A stretch of DNA of 64,000 nucleotides from Pedosphaera sp. (GTDB taxonomy: Bacteria; Verrucomicrobiota; Verrucomicrobiia; Limisphaerales; SXQI01): positions 1 through 64,000 of the forward strand of contig JANYDC010000007.1 of the NCBI GenBank assembly GCA_025359965.1, in the 5' to 3' direction. The position numbers were made by a program, and so were the translations under genes. This document shows positions 56,078 to 64,000 of this stretch, piece after piece (within the stretch, counting starts at the first letter, position 1; every line of letters begins with the position of its first letter). The notes below the pieces were generated by a model that saw only the letters and a list, made by a program, of their open reading frames with translations, did not search any database and was not told where the DNA came from.

Positions 56078-57478
56078 ATGTCATCCAGTGAGAAATTAAA
56101 ATCCAAGCCGGGCTTCTTTACCTGTCTGATTGTTGAGGACGATCCTGGGTTTGGCCAAATGGCTTCACAAATTATTCATGACGAAGGCGGACAGCCCACC
56201 CTCTGCGCCAACCTTGCGGCCGCGCATGCGCAGATTGCTTCCGCCAGCTTCGATGTTTTCCTGCTCGACAATCATCTGCCGGACGGCAAGGGCTACGATT
56301 TTTTTTCTCAGATAGCCCTACGGAAGCCTGATGCCCCCATCATTATGATCACCGGCGCTCCCGACCTTGGTGAGGCGGTGACCCTGACGCGCAACGGACT
56401 CTTTGATTACCTGACTAAGCCGGTGTCTGTGGATGACTTCATCGCTTGTCTGCATCGCGCCCTGCTTCGACTGTCGTCGCGCTCGGTTTCCGGTAAGGCC
56501 AGTGAAACCCTGGGTGATTCGCAAGCCATGGTGGAGGTGGTCCGGGAATTGCGCCAGGCAGCGCGCCACGCAACCACAACGGTCCTGCTGACCGGTGAGA
56601 CAGGAGCCGGCAAAGATGTGGCGGCGAGGCTTCTGCACCAGCTTTCATTCCCTGGCAGCGAAGCCCCTTTCATTGCCATAAACTGCGCAGCGCTTCCGGC
56701 GGAAATGTTCGAGTCTGAATTGTTCGGCACTGAAAAAGGCGCCTACACCGGGGCGGACAAGAAACGAATCGGGTTGGTGGGAGCGGCCGCCGCAGGGACT
56801 CTGTTTCTGGATGAAATTGGCGAAGTACCCCTTGTCCTCCAGGCCAAATTGCTCCGCTTGCTAGAAGCCCGTGAGTACCGGAGTCTGGGTGCATCGCAAG
56901 ACTTGAAATTTACCGGCAGGTTTGTCGCCGCAACCAATCGTTCACTCGCCGATGAGGTCAAGGCCGGTCGTTTTCGCGAGGATTTACTCTATCGTCTCGA
57001 TGTCTTTTCCATCGAACTGCCCCCACTCCGTCAGCGCCGGGAGGATATCCCGAAACTGGCTGAAACCCTGCTCGCGCAGTTGGCCCTAAAATATGACCGG
57101 CCCGGCCTTCTTCTTAAGCAAGAGGACCTTTCCACCCTGGCCGCCCACGATTTCCCCGGGAATGTGCGCGAGCTTCGAAATGTGCTGGAGCGCTCTCTTC
57201 TTCGAACCGATGAAAACGAACGTTGGTTAAAGTTGAATGTCAATTGGTCCAGGCGGAGCGAGCCTCATGCCGGGACCATCACCAACACACCTGTGCCGGC
57301 AGTTGCGGTGGAGCGACTACTAACGCCCATCGAAGCAGAAGAGTATCGCCTTATTCGCGATGCACTCAAGGAATCCAACGGAGGCATCCGACGTTCCGCC
57401 ACCAAGTTGGCCATGTCCCCTCAAGCCCTGTTGCGGAGATTGGAAAAATGGCCCGAGCTGCGGGGCGGCAGCGAATGA
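56078..57478 (+). CDS. Sigma-54-dependent response regulator (NtrC family)
   Basis: The 466-aa activator has a receiver domain with phospho-acceptor Asp64 (VFLLDNHLPDG; acidic pocket E20-D22; conserved Lys in YLTKPVS). The AAA+ domain carries Walker A TGETGAGKD, the sigma-54 contact loop GAYTGA (Tyr variant of GAFTGA) near 220, Walker B GTLFLDEIGE and an arginine finger region 'FREDLLYRLDVF'. A Fis-type HTH is at the C terminus (LKESNGGIRRSATKLAMSPQALLRRLEK). It is intact and should activate RpoN promoters; two good ones lie immediately downstream. The kinase-regulator pair resembles PrsK/PrsR-type exported-protein regulators, but no PEP-CTERM motifs are seen. Confidence 0.95.
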   Translation: MSSSEKLKSKPGFFTCLIVEDDPGFGQMASQIIHDEGGQPTLCANLAAAHAQIASASFDVFLLDNHLPDGKGYDFFSQIALRKPDAPIIMITGAPDLGEAVTLTRNGLFDYLTKPVSVDDFIACLHRALLRLSSRSVSGKASETLGDSQAMVEVVRELRQAARHATTTVLLTGETGAGKDVAARLLHQLSFPGSEAPFIAINCAALPAEMFESELFGTEKGAYTGADKKRIGLVGAAAAGTLFLDEIGEVPLVLQAKLLRLLEAREYRSLGASQDLKFTGRFVAATNRSLADEVKAGRFREDLLYRLDVFSIELPPLRQRREDIPKLAETLLAQLALKYDRPGLLLKQEDLSTLAAHDFPGNVRELRNVLERSLLRTDENERWLKLNVNWSRRSEPHAGTITNTPVPAVAVERLLTPIEAEEYRLIRDALKESNGGIRRSATKLAMSPQALLRRLEKWPELRGGSE

Positions 57479-57481
57479 CCT

Positions 57482-57517
57482 GTTCCGCACGCGGAACGAA
57501 TTCAGCGGGAGCGGAAC
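57482..57517. promoter_or_regulatory. Candidate activator-binding sites (UAS) upstream of a sigma-54 promoter
   Basis: GTTCCGC (57482-57488) and GCGGAAC (57491-57497) form a perfect inverted repeat with a 2-bp centre. A third half-site, GCGGAAC, follows at 57511-57517, exactly 20 bp from the second. The cluster lies 55-90 bp upstream of the -24 element, as expected for an NtrC-type enhancer. Confidence 0.6.
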
Positions 57518-57571
57518 ATAGGGTGCCTGGCCATAGATCCAAAACCCTCGGTATTTTGGTGTTTTAAAATC

Positions 57572-57588
57572 TGGCAGTAATTCTGCTT
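57572..57588 (+). promoter_or_regulatory. Sigma-54 (-24/-12) promoter
   Basis: TGGCAGTAATTCTGCTT matches the RpoN consensus with GG (57573-57574) and GC (57585-57586) 10 bp apart. A start near 57598 would leave a ~50-nt leader before the ATG at 57649. It directly follows the sigma-54 activator gene. Confidence 0.7.
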
Positions 57589-57648
57589 AAGCAACTTGCG
57601 CGTCAGGATTTCGGCGCAAGCTTTGGAGGGCTGTAAGTCTCCGCTGGT

Positions 57649-59421
57649 ATGAATCTGGTTTCCTTTATGAAATGGTCTTCAAAATGTCTAAAAGTGCGGA
57701 TTCTGTTCGCGCTGTTGGTCATGCCGCTGCTGACTAAACCAGTCTGTGCCGCCGACCCGGTGCTGGAGGATGTTTTTGCCAATCGTCAAGTGATCACGAC
57801 GTTAAGCGGGCAGTTGGATGCCTCCAATGCCGGCGCAAGTCTGGAACTCAACGAACCGCGCCATGGCGGCAAGATTGGCGGGCACTCCGTCTGGATTTCC
57901 TGGATCGCACCGGAGGATGGCATCGCCACGTTTGGCACGGATGGCAGCACTTTCGACACCCTCATGTCTGCGTATCATTTCGATCCCCCCTCCGCCCTCA
58001 CCTTCGACAAGCTGCGTGAAGATGCGCGCAATGATGACTCGGTCGGAATTGCCCCTGCAAGTTTGATCCAAATCGGCGTTCGGGCAGGCGTTCGCTATGA
58101 GATCGCTATTGACGGGTTTGCTGGAGCCATCGGCGGCATTCATTTGGCCTGGAGATTTATCAAGGCATCCAGTCCGCCGCCCATTATCGTAAGCGTTTCA
58201 AATGATCAAGCCGCACGCCAGGGCGATGCCGTCACTTTGACCGTCGACATGCCCGTCTCCGACAGGCTCAAATTTAACTGGCGTTTCAACGGAAATGATC
58301 TGATCGGCCAGGAAAGCCCCAGCGTATTCATCCCCAGCCTTCAGCCCGGGAACGTGGGCTTTTATAGTCTTCGCATCACGATGAAGGGTGGCAATAACAT
58401 TGGCTTCGAAACACGCCCCATCGAACTACAGATCAATTCCGAGGGCGAGACCAACACCCTGGCGCGAGACAAGCTGTTCGATGCCTTGGAGAGCGGTCTT
58501 CATGGCAGTGATGATACCACGCGGTCTGCTGCTGTGGGCACAGGCCGGGTTGCCGCAGCCGCCACCGGTGTGGCACGGGGTTACAACGGAAGCCAGATTT
58601 TTGATGCCAGTTTCGCCACTTCCGATCCCAACGAACCGTTGCATTGTGGCATCAGCCGAAACTTCACCTACTGGCTCGCTTACGAACCTCCCACGAATGG
58701 GGTTGTCACTCTGGACACCATAGGGAGTACCTACGACACAGTGTTAGCCGTTTACTCTTATCAGGCACCTCTCACCAGTTACGCGGATCTCGTTTCTGTT
58801 GCTTGCGATAACGATTCCGTGGCCCCGGGAGGCGCGGCGCGCCTGAATTTTGACGCAATCAAGGGTCGCCAATACGCTTTCGTGGTTGCTGCCGCCGGGA
58901 CTCAGCATGCCATCGCCCGTTTAAACTACCTCCTGACGCCCGCAGAGCCTCCCGCACCACCTGCCATTGATGTGGCACCTTCCTTGAGAGTCGTCCCAGT
59001 CGGTTCCGAGGTCACACTTCAGGCAGTTATCACCGGCTCTCAACCCATGCTGTATGTTTGGCAGACAGGCGTAGGAATCATACCTGATCAATCCAGGCCT
59101 ACGCTTCATCTGACCAATGTGGGCGTGTCTGACTCAGGCGATTATACATTGTCCGTAAGCAACGCTTCAGGAGTGCCACTTGAAATTATTTTCCCCCTGA
59201 GAGTCATTAACCTTCCACAAGTCGGATGGGTGGTGGGGTCCAACCCAATTCTACTGACATTTCCCACAGAAGTGGGACTGCGTTATGGGATTGAAAGTGC
59301 ATTTGATCCAGCGTCCTCTTGGACCACCAACCAAGATTTTGTCGTTGGCAATGGAAGGCTTATGACGCTACCAGCTTCTTCTGACAAGTTCGTCCAGTTT
59401 TTTCGTCTTAGCATTCAGTGA
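57649..59421 (+). CDS. Secreted protein with two repeated beta-sandwich domains and Ig-like domains
   Basis: The 590-aa protein (a start at 57667 is also possible) has a signal peptide ending PVCAADP. Two copies of an extracellular domain common in Planctomycetes and Verrucomicrobia are visible: about 45-168 (LELNEPRHGGKIGGHSVWIS, GSTFDTLMSAYHF, DARNDDS) and about 318-430 (DPNEPLHCGISRNFTYWLAY, GSTYDTVLAVYSY, ACDNDS). Each is followed by an Ig-like domain (175-270 and 440-525, ending SDSGDYTLSVSNASG). The C terminus (GLRYGIESAFDPASSWTTN ... QFFRLSIQ) belongs to the family shared by several secreted proteins here. It is preceded by a sigma-54 promoter and UAS-like sites; probably an extracellular or surface protein of unknown role. 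Confidence 0.8.
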   Translation: MNLVSFMKWSSKCLKVRILFALLVMPLLTKPVCAADPVLEDVFANRQVITTLSGQLDASNAGASLELNEPRHGGKIGGHSVWISWIAPEDGIATFGTDGSTFDTLMSAYHFDPPSALTFDKLREDARNDDSVGIAPASLIQIGVRAGVRYEIAIDGFAGAIGGIHLAWRFIKASSPPPIIVSVSNDQAARQGDAVTLTVDMPVSDRLKFNWRFNGNDLIGQESPSVFIPSLQPGNVGFYSLRITMKGGNNIGFETRPIELQINSEGETNTLARDKLFDALESGLHGSDDTTRSAAVGTGRVAAAATGVARGYNGSQIFDASFATSDPNEPLHCGISRNFTYWLAYEPPTNGVVTLDTIGSTYDTVLAVYSYQAPLTSYADLVSVACDNDSVAPGGAARLNFDAIKGRQYAFVVAAAGTQHAIARLNYLLTPAEPPAPPAIDVAPSLRVVPVGSEVTLQAVITGSQPMLYVWQTGVGIIPDQSRPTLHLTNVGVSDSGDYTLSVSNASGVPLEIIFPLRVINLPQVGWVVGSNPILLTFPTEVGLRYGIESAFDPASSWTTNQDFVVGNGRLMTLPASSDKFVQFFRLSIQ

Positions 59422-59466
59422 TGCTTCGTCCGTCCCAAAGGCTACCGTCCTGTTCACCAATCCCTG

Positions 59467-59484
59467 CGCGGAACACTCGTTCCG
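59467..59484. promoter_or_regulatory. Candidate activator-binding site (UAS), second locus
   Basis: GCGGAAC-ACTC-GTTCCG repeats the half-sites found at 57482-57517, again as an inverted pair (here with a 4-bp centre). It lies about 62 bp upstream of the sigma-54 promoter at 59546. Confidence 0.55.
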
Positions 59485-59545
59485 ATATCGGAGCATTGTA
59501 ACCTAAAAACGCTTGAAACACCCGTGTTTATTGAATGAAACGCGG

Positions 59546-59563
59546 TTGGCATCCCGATTGCTA
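59546..59563 (+). promoter_or_regulatory. Sigma-54 (-24/-12) promoter
   Basis: TTGGCATCCCGATTGCTA is a near-consensus RpoN promoter: GG (59548-59549), N10, GC (59560-59561), with TGGCA and TTGCT cores. The predicted start near 59573 lies directly before an ATG at 59574, which is why I prefer the next in-frame ATG at 59625 as the gene start. Confidence 0.75.
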
Positions 59564-59624
59564 ATAGGGATTTATGCTCAACGAGCGGGGTCCGATTAGG
59601 GCCTCAACAACGAGAAATCTGATT

Positions 59625-60989
59625 ATGACGAAATTATTTGTGGCAACACTTGCAGCGGCTTCGCTACTCACGCTCAAACCATCTTCGACCCTCGCAGATG
59701 GCACCAACAACCTCAGGATCTACACCGCTATGGAGGTCGAATACCCAACTGAAATAGGCAAATCCTACATCCTGCAAGGCGCAGTGGGACTGACCAATTG
59801 GGTTGATATCGGCAAGCCCGTTCTTGGCAATGGTCAAACAGTGGATCGAGTCTTTTCAACAAAGGATGGCTCTGTCGACTTTGCCTCCTATCGCCTGCTA
59901 ATTGCCCCAGGACCCACCAACGGTTTTGCGCCCTGGTTGCTGGATGGGATCCAACTTCAGATGGACGATTCAACATCCAGCTCCGTGGTTCATTTCCTCA
60001 CCTCCACTAATGGACAGGACGTTTACCTCAGCGGAAACGATGATTTCAGTTTCCATTATTCCCGCACCACCGCGCATGAGGGGCAGGTCGAGCGATCCTA
60101 CTCGCCCGCACGCCGCGATACGGTGAGTTACAATTTCACCGCCGCCGGATCGGGCAGTTGGGTCCGTGAAGAGTTCGAGCAGAATGTGCTCAAGAATCGC
60201 AAGATTGGCTCCTTTCATTACCTTTCTTACGACACCAACAATGTGGGGACCAACCTCCTGCCTGTGATCACGGCCACCCTTCCTCCCGCACCACCCAATT
60301 CGCTGACCGGGCTTGTCTGCTACACTTTCACGGGGCCATCGCCTGATAAATACCAATTCGATGTTGGAACCAGTGGCGTGGCCACTCCAGGATCGTCCTC
60401 AGGAGAAGTCGAGACCACCAGCACCGGAAATATCTTTACCTACTCCTACAGCGTGATTAGTTCGAACACGGCTTCATTGACCATCAACTTTGGCTACTAC
60501 GGCATCGGCGGCGATAAACAGGAATACGATCTGACCTTTAACGATGGATCAAATGCACTATTCACGCGCCGCATCTACCGACTTGGCTCCCTGTTCACCA
60601 CCGACAACGGGGTGTTCACGCAGAACGCCGTGCTCCCCAGCACCTCCACGGGCAACACCAACAGTGTGCCCACAGTCGCTCCGACCAACCCTGTTGGGTT
60701 CACTTATACCATGAACTACAGCTCAACTCCTCCCCGCCTCGTATTCAAGAATTCCGTGGGTGGAATTCAGTTTGATGACAGCGCGCCTTCCGATTTTACC
60801 TACACCTACGCAGCGGCTGGCACTGATACATTCCACATCGTCGTCACGTTCAAGCCGGGCAAATGGGATGAGTACGACCTAACCTTTACCACCGGTGCGA
60901 CTGGAAGCATTGTGGTCCGCCGGTACGAGAAATCAGCTCTTAAACGCACAGATGCCGGATCGTTCAGTGTCGCGGCCACTGGCAACTAG
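59625..60989 (+). CDS. Secreted repeat protein of unknown function
   Basis: The 454-aa protein begins with a signal peptide (MTKLFVATLAAASLLTLK, cleavage near TLADG); an in-frame ATG at 59574 would sit at the transcript start. Residues 30-100 (EVEYPTEIGKSYILQGAVGLTNW ... FASYRLLI) match the domain found at the C termini of other secreted proteins here, but at the N terminus. Three divergent repeats of about 100 residues follow, each with an 'F.Y.Y...........f.....EYDLTF..G....(F/V)RRIY' pattern; the last two are clearest (DKQEYDLTFNDGSNALFTRR and KWDEYDLTFTTGATGSIVVRR). It has a sigma-54 promoter. No function is recognised. Confidence 0.78.
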   Translation: MTKLFVATLAAASLLTLKPSSTLADGTNNLRIYTAMEVEYPTEIGKSYILQGAVGLTNWVDIGKPVLGNGQTVDRVFSTKDGSVDFASYRLLIAPGPTNGFAPWLLDGIQLQMDDSTSSSVVHFLTSTNGQDVYLSGNDDFSFHYSRTTAHEGQVERSYSPARRDTVSYNFTAAGSGSWVREEFEQNVLKNRKIGSFHYLSYDTNNVGTNLLPVITATLPPAPPNSLTGLVCYTFTGPSPDKYQFDVGTSGVATPGSSSGEVETTSTGNIFTYSYSVISSNTASLTINFGYYGIGGDKQEYDLTFNDGSNALFTRRIYRLGSLFTTDNGVFTQNAVLPSTSTGNTNSVPTVAPTNPVGFTYTMNYSSTPPRLVFKNSVGGIQFDDSAPSDFTYTYAAAGTDTFHIVVTFKPGKWDEYDLTFTTGATGSIVVRRYEKSALKRTDAGSFSVAATGN

Positions 60990-61001
60990 AACCCCTTTAG
61001 T

Positions 61002-61045
61002 AAGAATCCCCGGATATCCCCTTGTGATATCCGGCGAAATTCTTA
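61002..61045. repeat. Long two-part hairpin between secreted protein and FecR-TPR genes
   Basis: An inner perfect 9-bp stem CCGGATATC/GATATCCGG (61011-61019 and 61026-61034) with a 6-nt loop is nested in an outer perfect 7-bp stem TAAGAAT/ATTCTTA (61002-61008 and 61039-61045). There is no T-tract, so it may attenuate or stabilise transcript ends rather than terminate. Confidence 0.7.
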
Positions 61046-61084
61046 GGCGCACCGAACCGACCCTCAAGCCATCCCGGGATAAAA

Positions 61085-64000
61085 ATGATTCAACTGACTC
61101 ACAATTTTCTCCATACTTCAAAGGTGGGTCGCGTTCAATGGTTGCTTAGCCTCTTCGCCTTCGCGGTGTTTTCCGCGGCCGCGCAGAACTCAACTTCTGG
61201 CACCAACAGCCTAAGCCGCATTATCGAAGCTTCGGGCGTGGTTGAAATCAGCACCCCGGCGGATCGGGTCTGGCGCATTACTTCAGTAGGGCAGGGGCTC
61301 GCTCCGGGAGACCGCCTCCGCACCCATGCCTTGAGTCGCGCCGCCGTCCAGCTTTCCGATCGCAGTGTGATCCGACTCAACGAACGCACCACGCTGGAGT
61401 TGCTTCCTCCCCGCATCGCTGGCAAGGCAAGGTTCCGTTTGCCGGTGGGGTCGCTCTTCTTCTTTGACCGTGAAAAACCGGCGGATATTGAATTTGACAC
61501 GCCCCTTGCCTCCGGTGCCATCCGAGGCACGGAATTTCTTCTGGAGGTCAGTGAAGCGGACACCGCGCTCCATCTGGTTTTACTCGACGGTCTTGTGGGT
61601 TTGATGCCAGGTACATCAACCAATGAAGTTGCCATTCACACCGGTGAGGAAGCCTCACTGCTGCCCGGACAGCCCATTAAGAAGACCGCCTTGCTCGACT
61701 CCGTCGCCCCCATCCAATGGGCTATCTACTACCCGGCTGTGGTGGATCCCGATGAGCTAGAGCTTTCAATTGATGAACAACATCTTTTCGCGAAAGCTTT
61801 AGCTCATTATCGCGCTGGAGATCTGTTGCAGGCCGTCGCAGCCCTTCCCCCATCCGCCCCTGATGAGAGCCCCGGCATACGCATCTTGCGGGCGGCAGTA
61901 ATCTTGGCGGTTGGTCGGGTCGATCAGTCGGAAGCGCTTCTGCGAGCAGCCGCTTCCGACATTCCCACCGTGGTCGCCTTGCGCGAATTAATAGCGGTGT
62001 CAAAAGGTTCTCCTCAAACCAACAGCCACCCTCAGTCCGCCAGCGAATGGCTCGCCCGCTCCTACTCCCTTCAGAGTCAGGCGAATCTACCGGGCTCCAT
62101 CGAAGCCGCTAAAAACGCCGTCAATCTCTCAGCGGCTTTTGGCTTCGCCCACTCCCGTCTCGCCGAACTGGAATTTGCCTTCGAACACACCACCCCTGCC
62201 TTGATCTCCCTGAAACGTGCGCTCGAACTCTCGCCGCGGCTTGCTGCCGCCCACGCTCTTCACGGATTTGTGCTTTTGGCGCGAGACCAGATTGGGCCTG
62301 CTATCGACTCCTTTGATCGAGCCCGTACACTGGATGCCGCATTGGGTTCGGCCTGGCTTGGTCTTGGGCTCTGCGCCTTCCGCCAAAGTAACCCCGTCGA
62401 AGCTCGCTTCGATTTCCAAGCGGCTGCCGCTCTCGAACCTAAGGGCGGCCTCTATCGTTCCTATCTCGGTAAAGCGGCCAGCTCATTGCGTGATTCGGCA
62501 GCAGCGGCGAAAGAATTTGCTCTGGCCAAACGACTCGATCCCAAGGACCCGACCGCTTGGCTTTATTCGGCGCTTCACCTCTGGCAGGAAAATCGTATCA
62601 ACGCGGCCCTTCGGGATCTGGAGCAATCCCTCGAACTCAACGATCAGCGCGCTCTCTTTCGGTCTCGCTTGCTGCTTGACCGCGACCGCTCCGTTCGGAG
62701 CGCCAATCTGGCAGCCATTTATCAGGATGCAGGTCTGGCTGATGTGAGCCGCCATCTCGCTGGGCAGTCTGTGTCGGAAAGTTACGCCAATTTTTCCGGC
62801 CATCTTTTCCTCGCCAACAGCCTGCAAAGCCGGGAAGACCCCAATCATTTCAACCAGCGTTTGGAAACCGCGCGTCAAGCCGAACTGCTTCTTGCAAACT
62901 TGCTGGCCCCTCCCGGCGCTGGCAATCTGTCCCAGCAACTTTCCCAGCAGGACCACCTTCAGTTCTTCGACCCACGAACTTTTGGTCTAAGCTCGCTCAG
63001 CGAATACACCAGCAATGGTGATTGGCGCGAGTCTGCCACTGTTTTTGGCACCGTGGGCGGTCTCAGCTACGCTATTGACTCCCTGTATGAAAACCTCAAT
63101 GGGCAGAATCCCAATTCCGAGTCTGAGCGCAGACAGTTCACCGTTTCGCTCAAGCAGCGCGTAACCGCTTCGGACGAAGTTTACTTTCAAGTCGGCCAGC
63201 TCGATTCCACCGCCGGGGATGTGGCCGCTTACTACGATCCATCCAGTGCGAAAGCGGATTTTTCGGTCCATGAAAAACAGGAGCCTACACTCTACGCTGG
63301 CTGGCACCACGCCTGGTCTCCAGGCAATCACACCCTTCTGCTTTTGGCGCGTCTGGATGACAGTCTTACCTTGCATGATGCTCGACCAAACCTTCTGTTC
63401 CTGCGCCAAAGCGGTGGCGTCCCGATTGGCCTTGAGGAGCCCCCTTTCTTCAATTGGGACTTTGCAAGCCAGGTCACCCTCTATTCCGCCGAGCTTCAGC
63501 AGATTTGGGAGACTGAACGCCAATCGCTCATAGTCGGAGGTCGCTTCCAACGCGGCACCGTCAATTCACAAGCCGCGTTGACCCGCATTTTTGGCGGTTC
63601 ATTGCCGGGTGACTCCGTGGCTGAAAGCTTGGAGAGAGAGAATGCCTACGCCTACTACACCATCCGTATTGCTGATCCCCTCCGCTTTGTGGTCGGCGTG
63701 AGTTACGATCATTTGAGTTACCCAAAGAATTCAGACTTCGCCCCTCTCTCGCCCGGCACTAGTTCCGAGGATTTGCTTGCGCCGAAGGCTGGTCTTTTCT
63801 ACACCCCGTGGCAGCGCGGCGAGTTCCATGCCAGCTACACCCGTTCCCTTGGAGGTCTGTTCTTCGACAACAGCGTACGCTTGGAGCCAACCCAGGTGGG
63901 CGGCTTCAACCAGGCCTTTCGCAGTCTGATTCCTGAAAGCGTCGAGGGCCTCGTTCCCGGAACTCGCTTTGAGACTGTCTCCATCGGCTTTGATCAATCC
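61085..64000 (+). CDS. FecR-TPR-outer-membrane beta-barrel fusion protein (partial, runs off the window)
   Basis: The frame is open from the ATG at 61085 to the last base (972 codons, no stop). A signal peptide covers about 15-35 (VQWLLSLFAFAVFSAAAQ). A FecR-like domain spans about 45-165 (VVEISTPADRVW, LAPGDRLRTHALSRAAVQLSD, IRLNERTTLEL, SGAIRGTEFLLEV). Tetratricopeptide repeats cover about 240-560 (FAHSRLAELEFAFEHTTPAL, AWLGLGLCAFRQSNPVEARF). From about 640 the sequence alternates in the manner of an outer-membrane beta-barrel (RQFTVSLKQRVTASDEVYFQVGQLDS, TLYAGWHHAW). Such fusions are known in Gram-negative genomes near export and polysaccharide loci; function is unassigned. It is probably cotranscribed with the preceding gene across a hairpin. 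Confidence 0.88.
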   Translation, partial: MIQLTHNFLHTSKVGRVQWLLSLFAFAVFSAAAQNSTSGTNSLSRIIEASGVVEISTPADRVWRITSVGQGLAPGDRLRTHALSRAAVQLSDRSVIRLNERTTLELLPPRIAGKARFRLPVGSLFFFDREKPADIEFDTPLASGAIRGTEFLLEVSEADTALHLVLLDGLVGLMPGTSTNEVAIHTGEEASLLPGQPIKKTALLDSVAPIQWAIYYPAVVDPDELELSIDEQHLFAKALAHYRAGDLLQAVAALPPSAPDESPGIRILRAAVILAVGRVDQSEALLRAAASDIPTVVALRELIAVSKGSPQTNSHPQSASEWLARSYSLQSQANLPGSIEAAKNAVNLSAAFGFAHSRLAELEFAFEHTTPALISLKRALELSPRLAAAHALHGFVLLARDQIGPAIDSFDRARTLDAALGSAWLGLGLCAFRQSNPVEARFDFQAAAALEPKGGLYRSYLGKAASSLRDSAAAAKEFALAKRLDPKDPTAWLYSALHLWQENRINAALRDLEQSLELNDQRALFRSRLLLDRDRSVRSANLAAIYQDAGLADVSRHLAGQSVSESYANFSGHLFLANSLQSREDPNHFNQRLETARQAELLLANLLAPPGAGNLSQQLSQQDHLQFFDPRTFGLSSLSEYTSNGDWRESATVFGTVGGLSYAIDSLYENLNGQNPNSESERRQFTVSLKQRVTASDEVYFQVGQLDSTAGDVAAYYDPSSAKADFSVHEKQEPTLYAGWHHAWSPGNHTLLLLARLDDSLTLHDARPNLLFLRQSGGVPIGLEEPPFFNWDFASQVTLYSAELQQIWETERQSLIVGGRFQRGTVNSQAALTRIFGGSLPGDSVAESLERENAYAYYTIRIADPLRFVVGVSYDHLSYPKNSDFAPLSPGTSSEDLLAPKAGLFYTPWQRGEFHASYTRSLGGLFFDNSVRLEPTQVGGFNQAFRSLIPESVEGLVPGTRFETVSIGFDQS

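Noticed and set aside
17706-60989. PEP-CTERM/exosortase sorting of the secreted proteins
   Set aside because: None of the complete secreted proteins ends in a PEP motif, TM helix and basic tail, and no exosortase is in the window.

Overview
The window looks like a chromosomal segment of a Verrucomicrobiota bacterium, most likely of the Pedosphaera/Limisphaerales (subdivision 3) type. This is inferred from the mix of lamin-tail/CotH giant secreted proteins, a CRTAC1-type FG-GAP protein, proteins ending in a 'W...FFRLRAP' domain, CHASE2 and sigma-54 signalling, and scarce Shine-Dalgarno sequences. No 16S rRNA gene is present, so this is not proven.

Layout. 207-3085 (minus): a Tat-exported sugar isomerase-like protein and a secreted FG-GAP/ASPIC-UnbV protein. 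3201-4311: a divergent MarR regulator and DUF998 membrane protein sharing a perfect operator. 4442-8447 (minus): dnaK, groES, groEL, closed by a strong terminator. 9166-17505: replication and repair genes (recA, dnaE, ligA) with a UPF0175/DUF3368 toxin-antitoxin pair and a hotdog thioesterase. 17706-20007: a secreted protein, a nitroreductase and a TetR regulator with an autoregulatory promoter. 20145-28341: a 2195-residue CotH/lamin-tail/beta-helix protein and a subtilisin. 28403-30940: tRNA-Gly(GCC), then an RloA/RloB (AbiL-like) ATPase plus TOPRIM-like pair and an orphan HicB.

31007-52966 (minus) is the most striking part: one type II secretion operon (gspE, F, G, H, I, J, K, a PilM-PilN-like gspL, a PilO/PilP-like gspM/C) that ends in a giant secretin of about 3,937 residues carrying roughly 43 tandem periplasmic N-domains instead of the usual three or four, followed by a 4-bp-overlapping lipoprotein that could be its pilotin. 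No prepilin peptidase gene is in the window.

53315-64000 (plus): a CHASE2 hybrid histidine kinase and a sigma-54 response regulator, followed by two secreted proteins each preceded by a -24/-12 promoter and by inverted copies of GCGGAAC, then a FecR-TPR-beta-barrel protein that runs off the end of the window. The simplest reading is a membrane-sensing, sigma-54-driven regulon of exported proteins beside an unusual secretion machine; that the machine exports them is inference.
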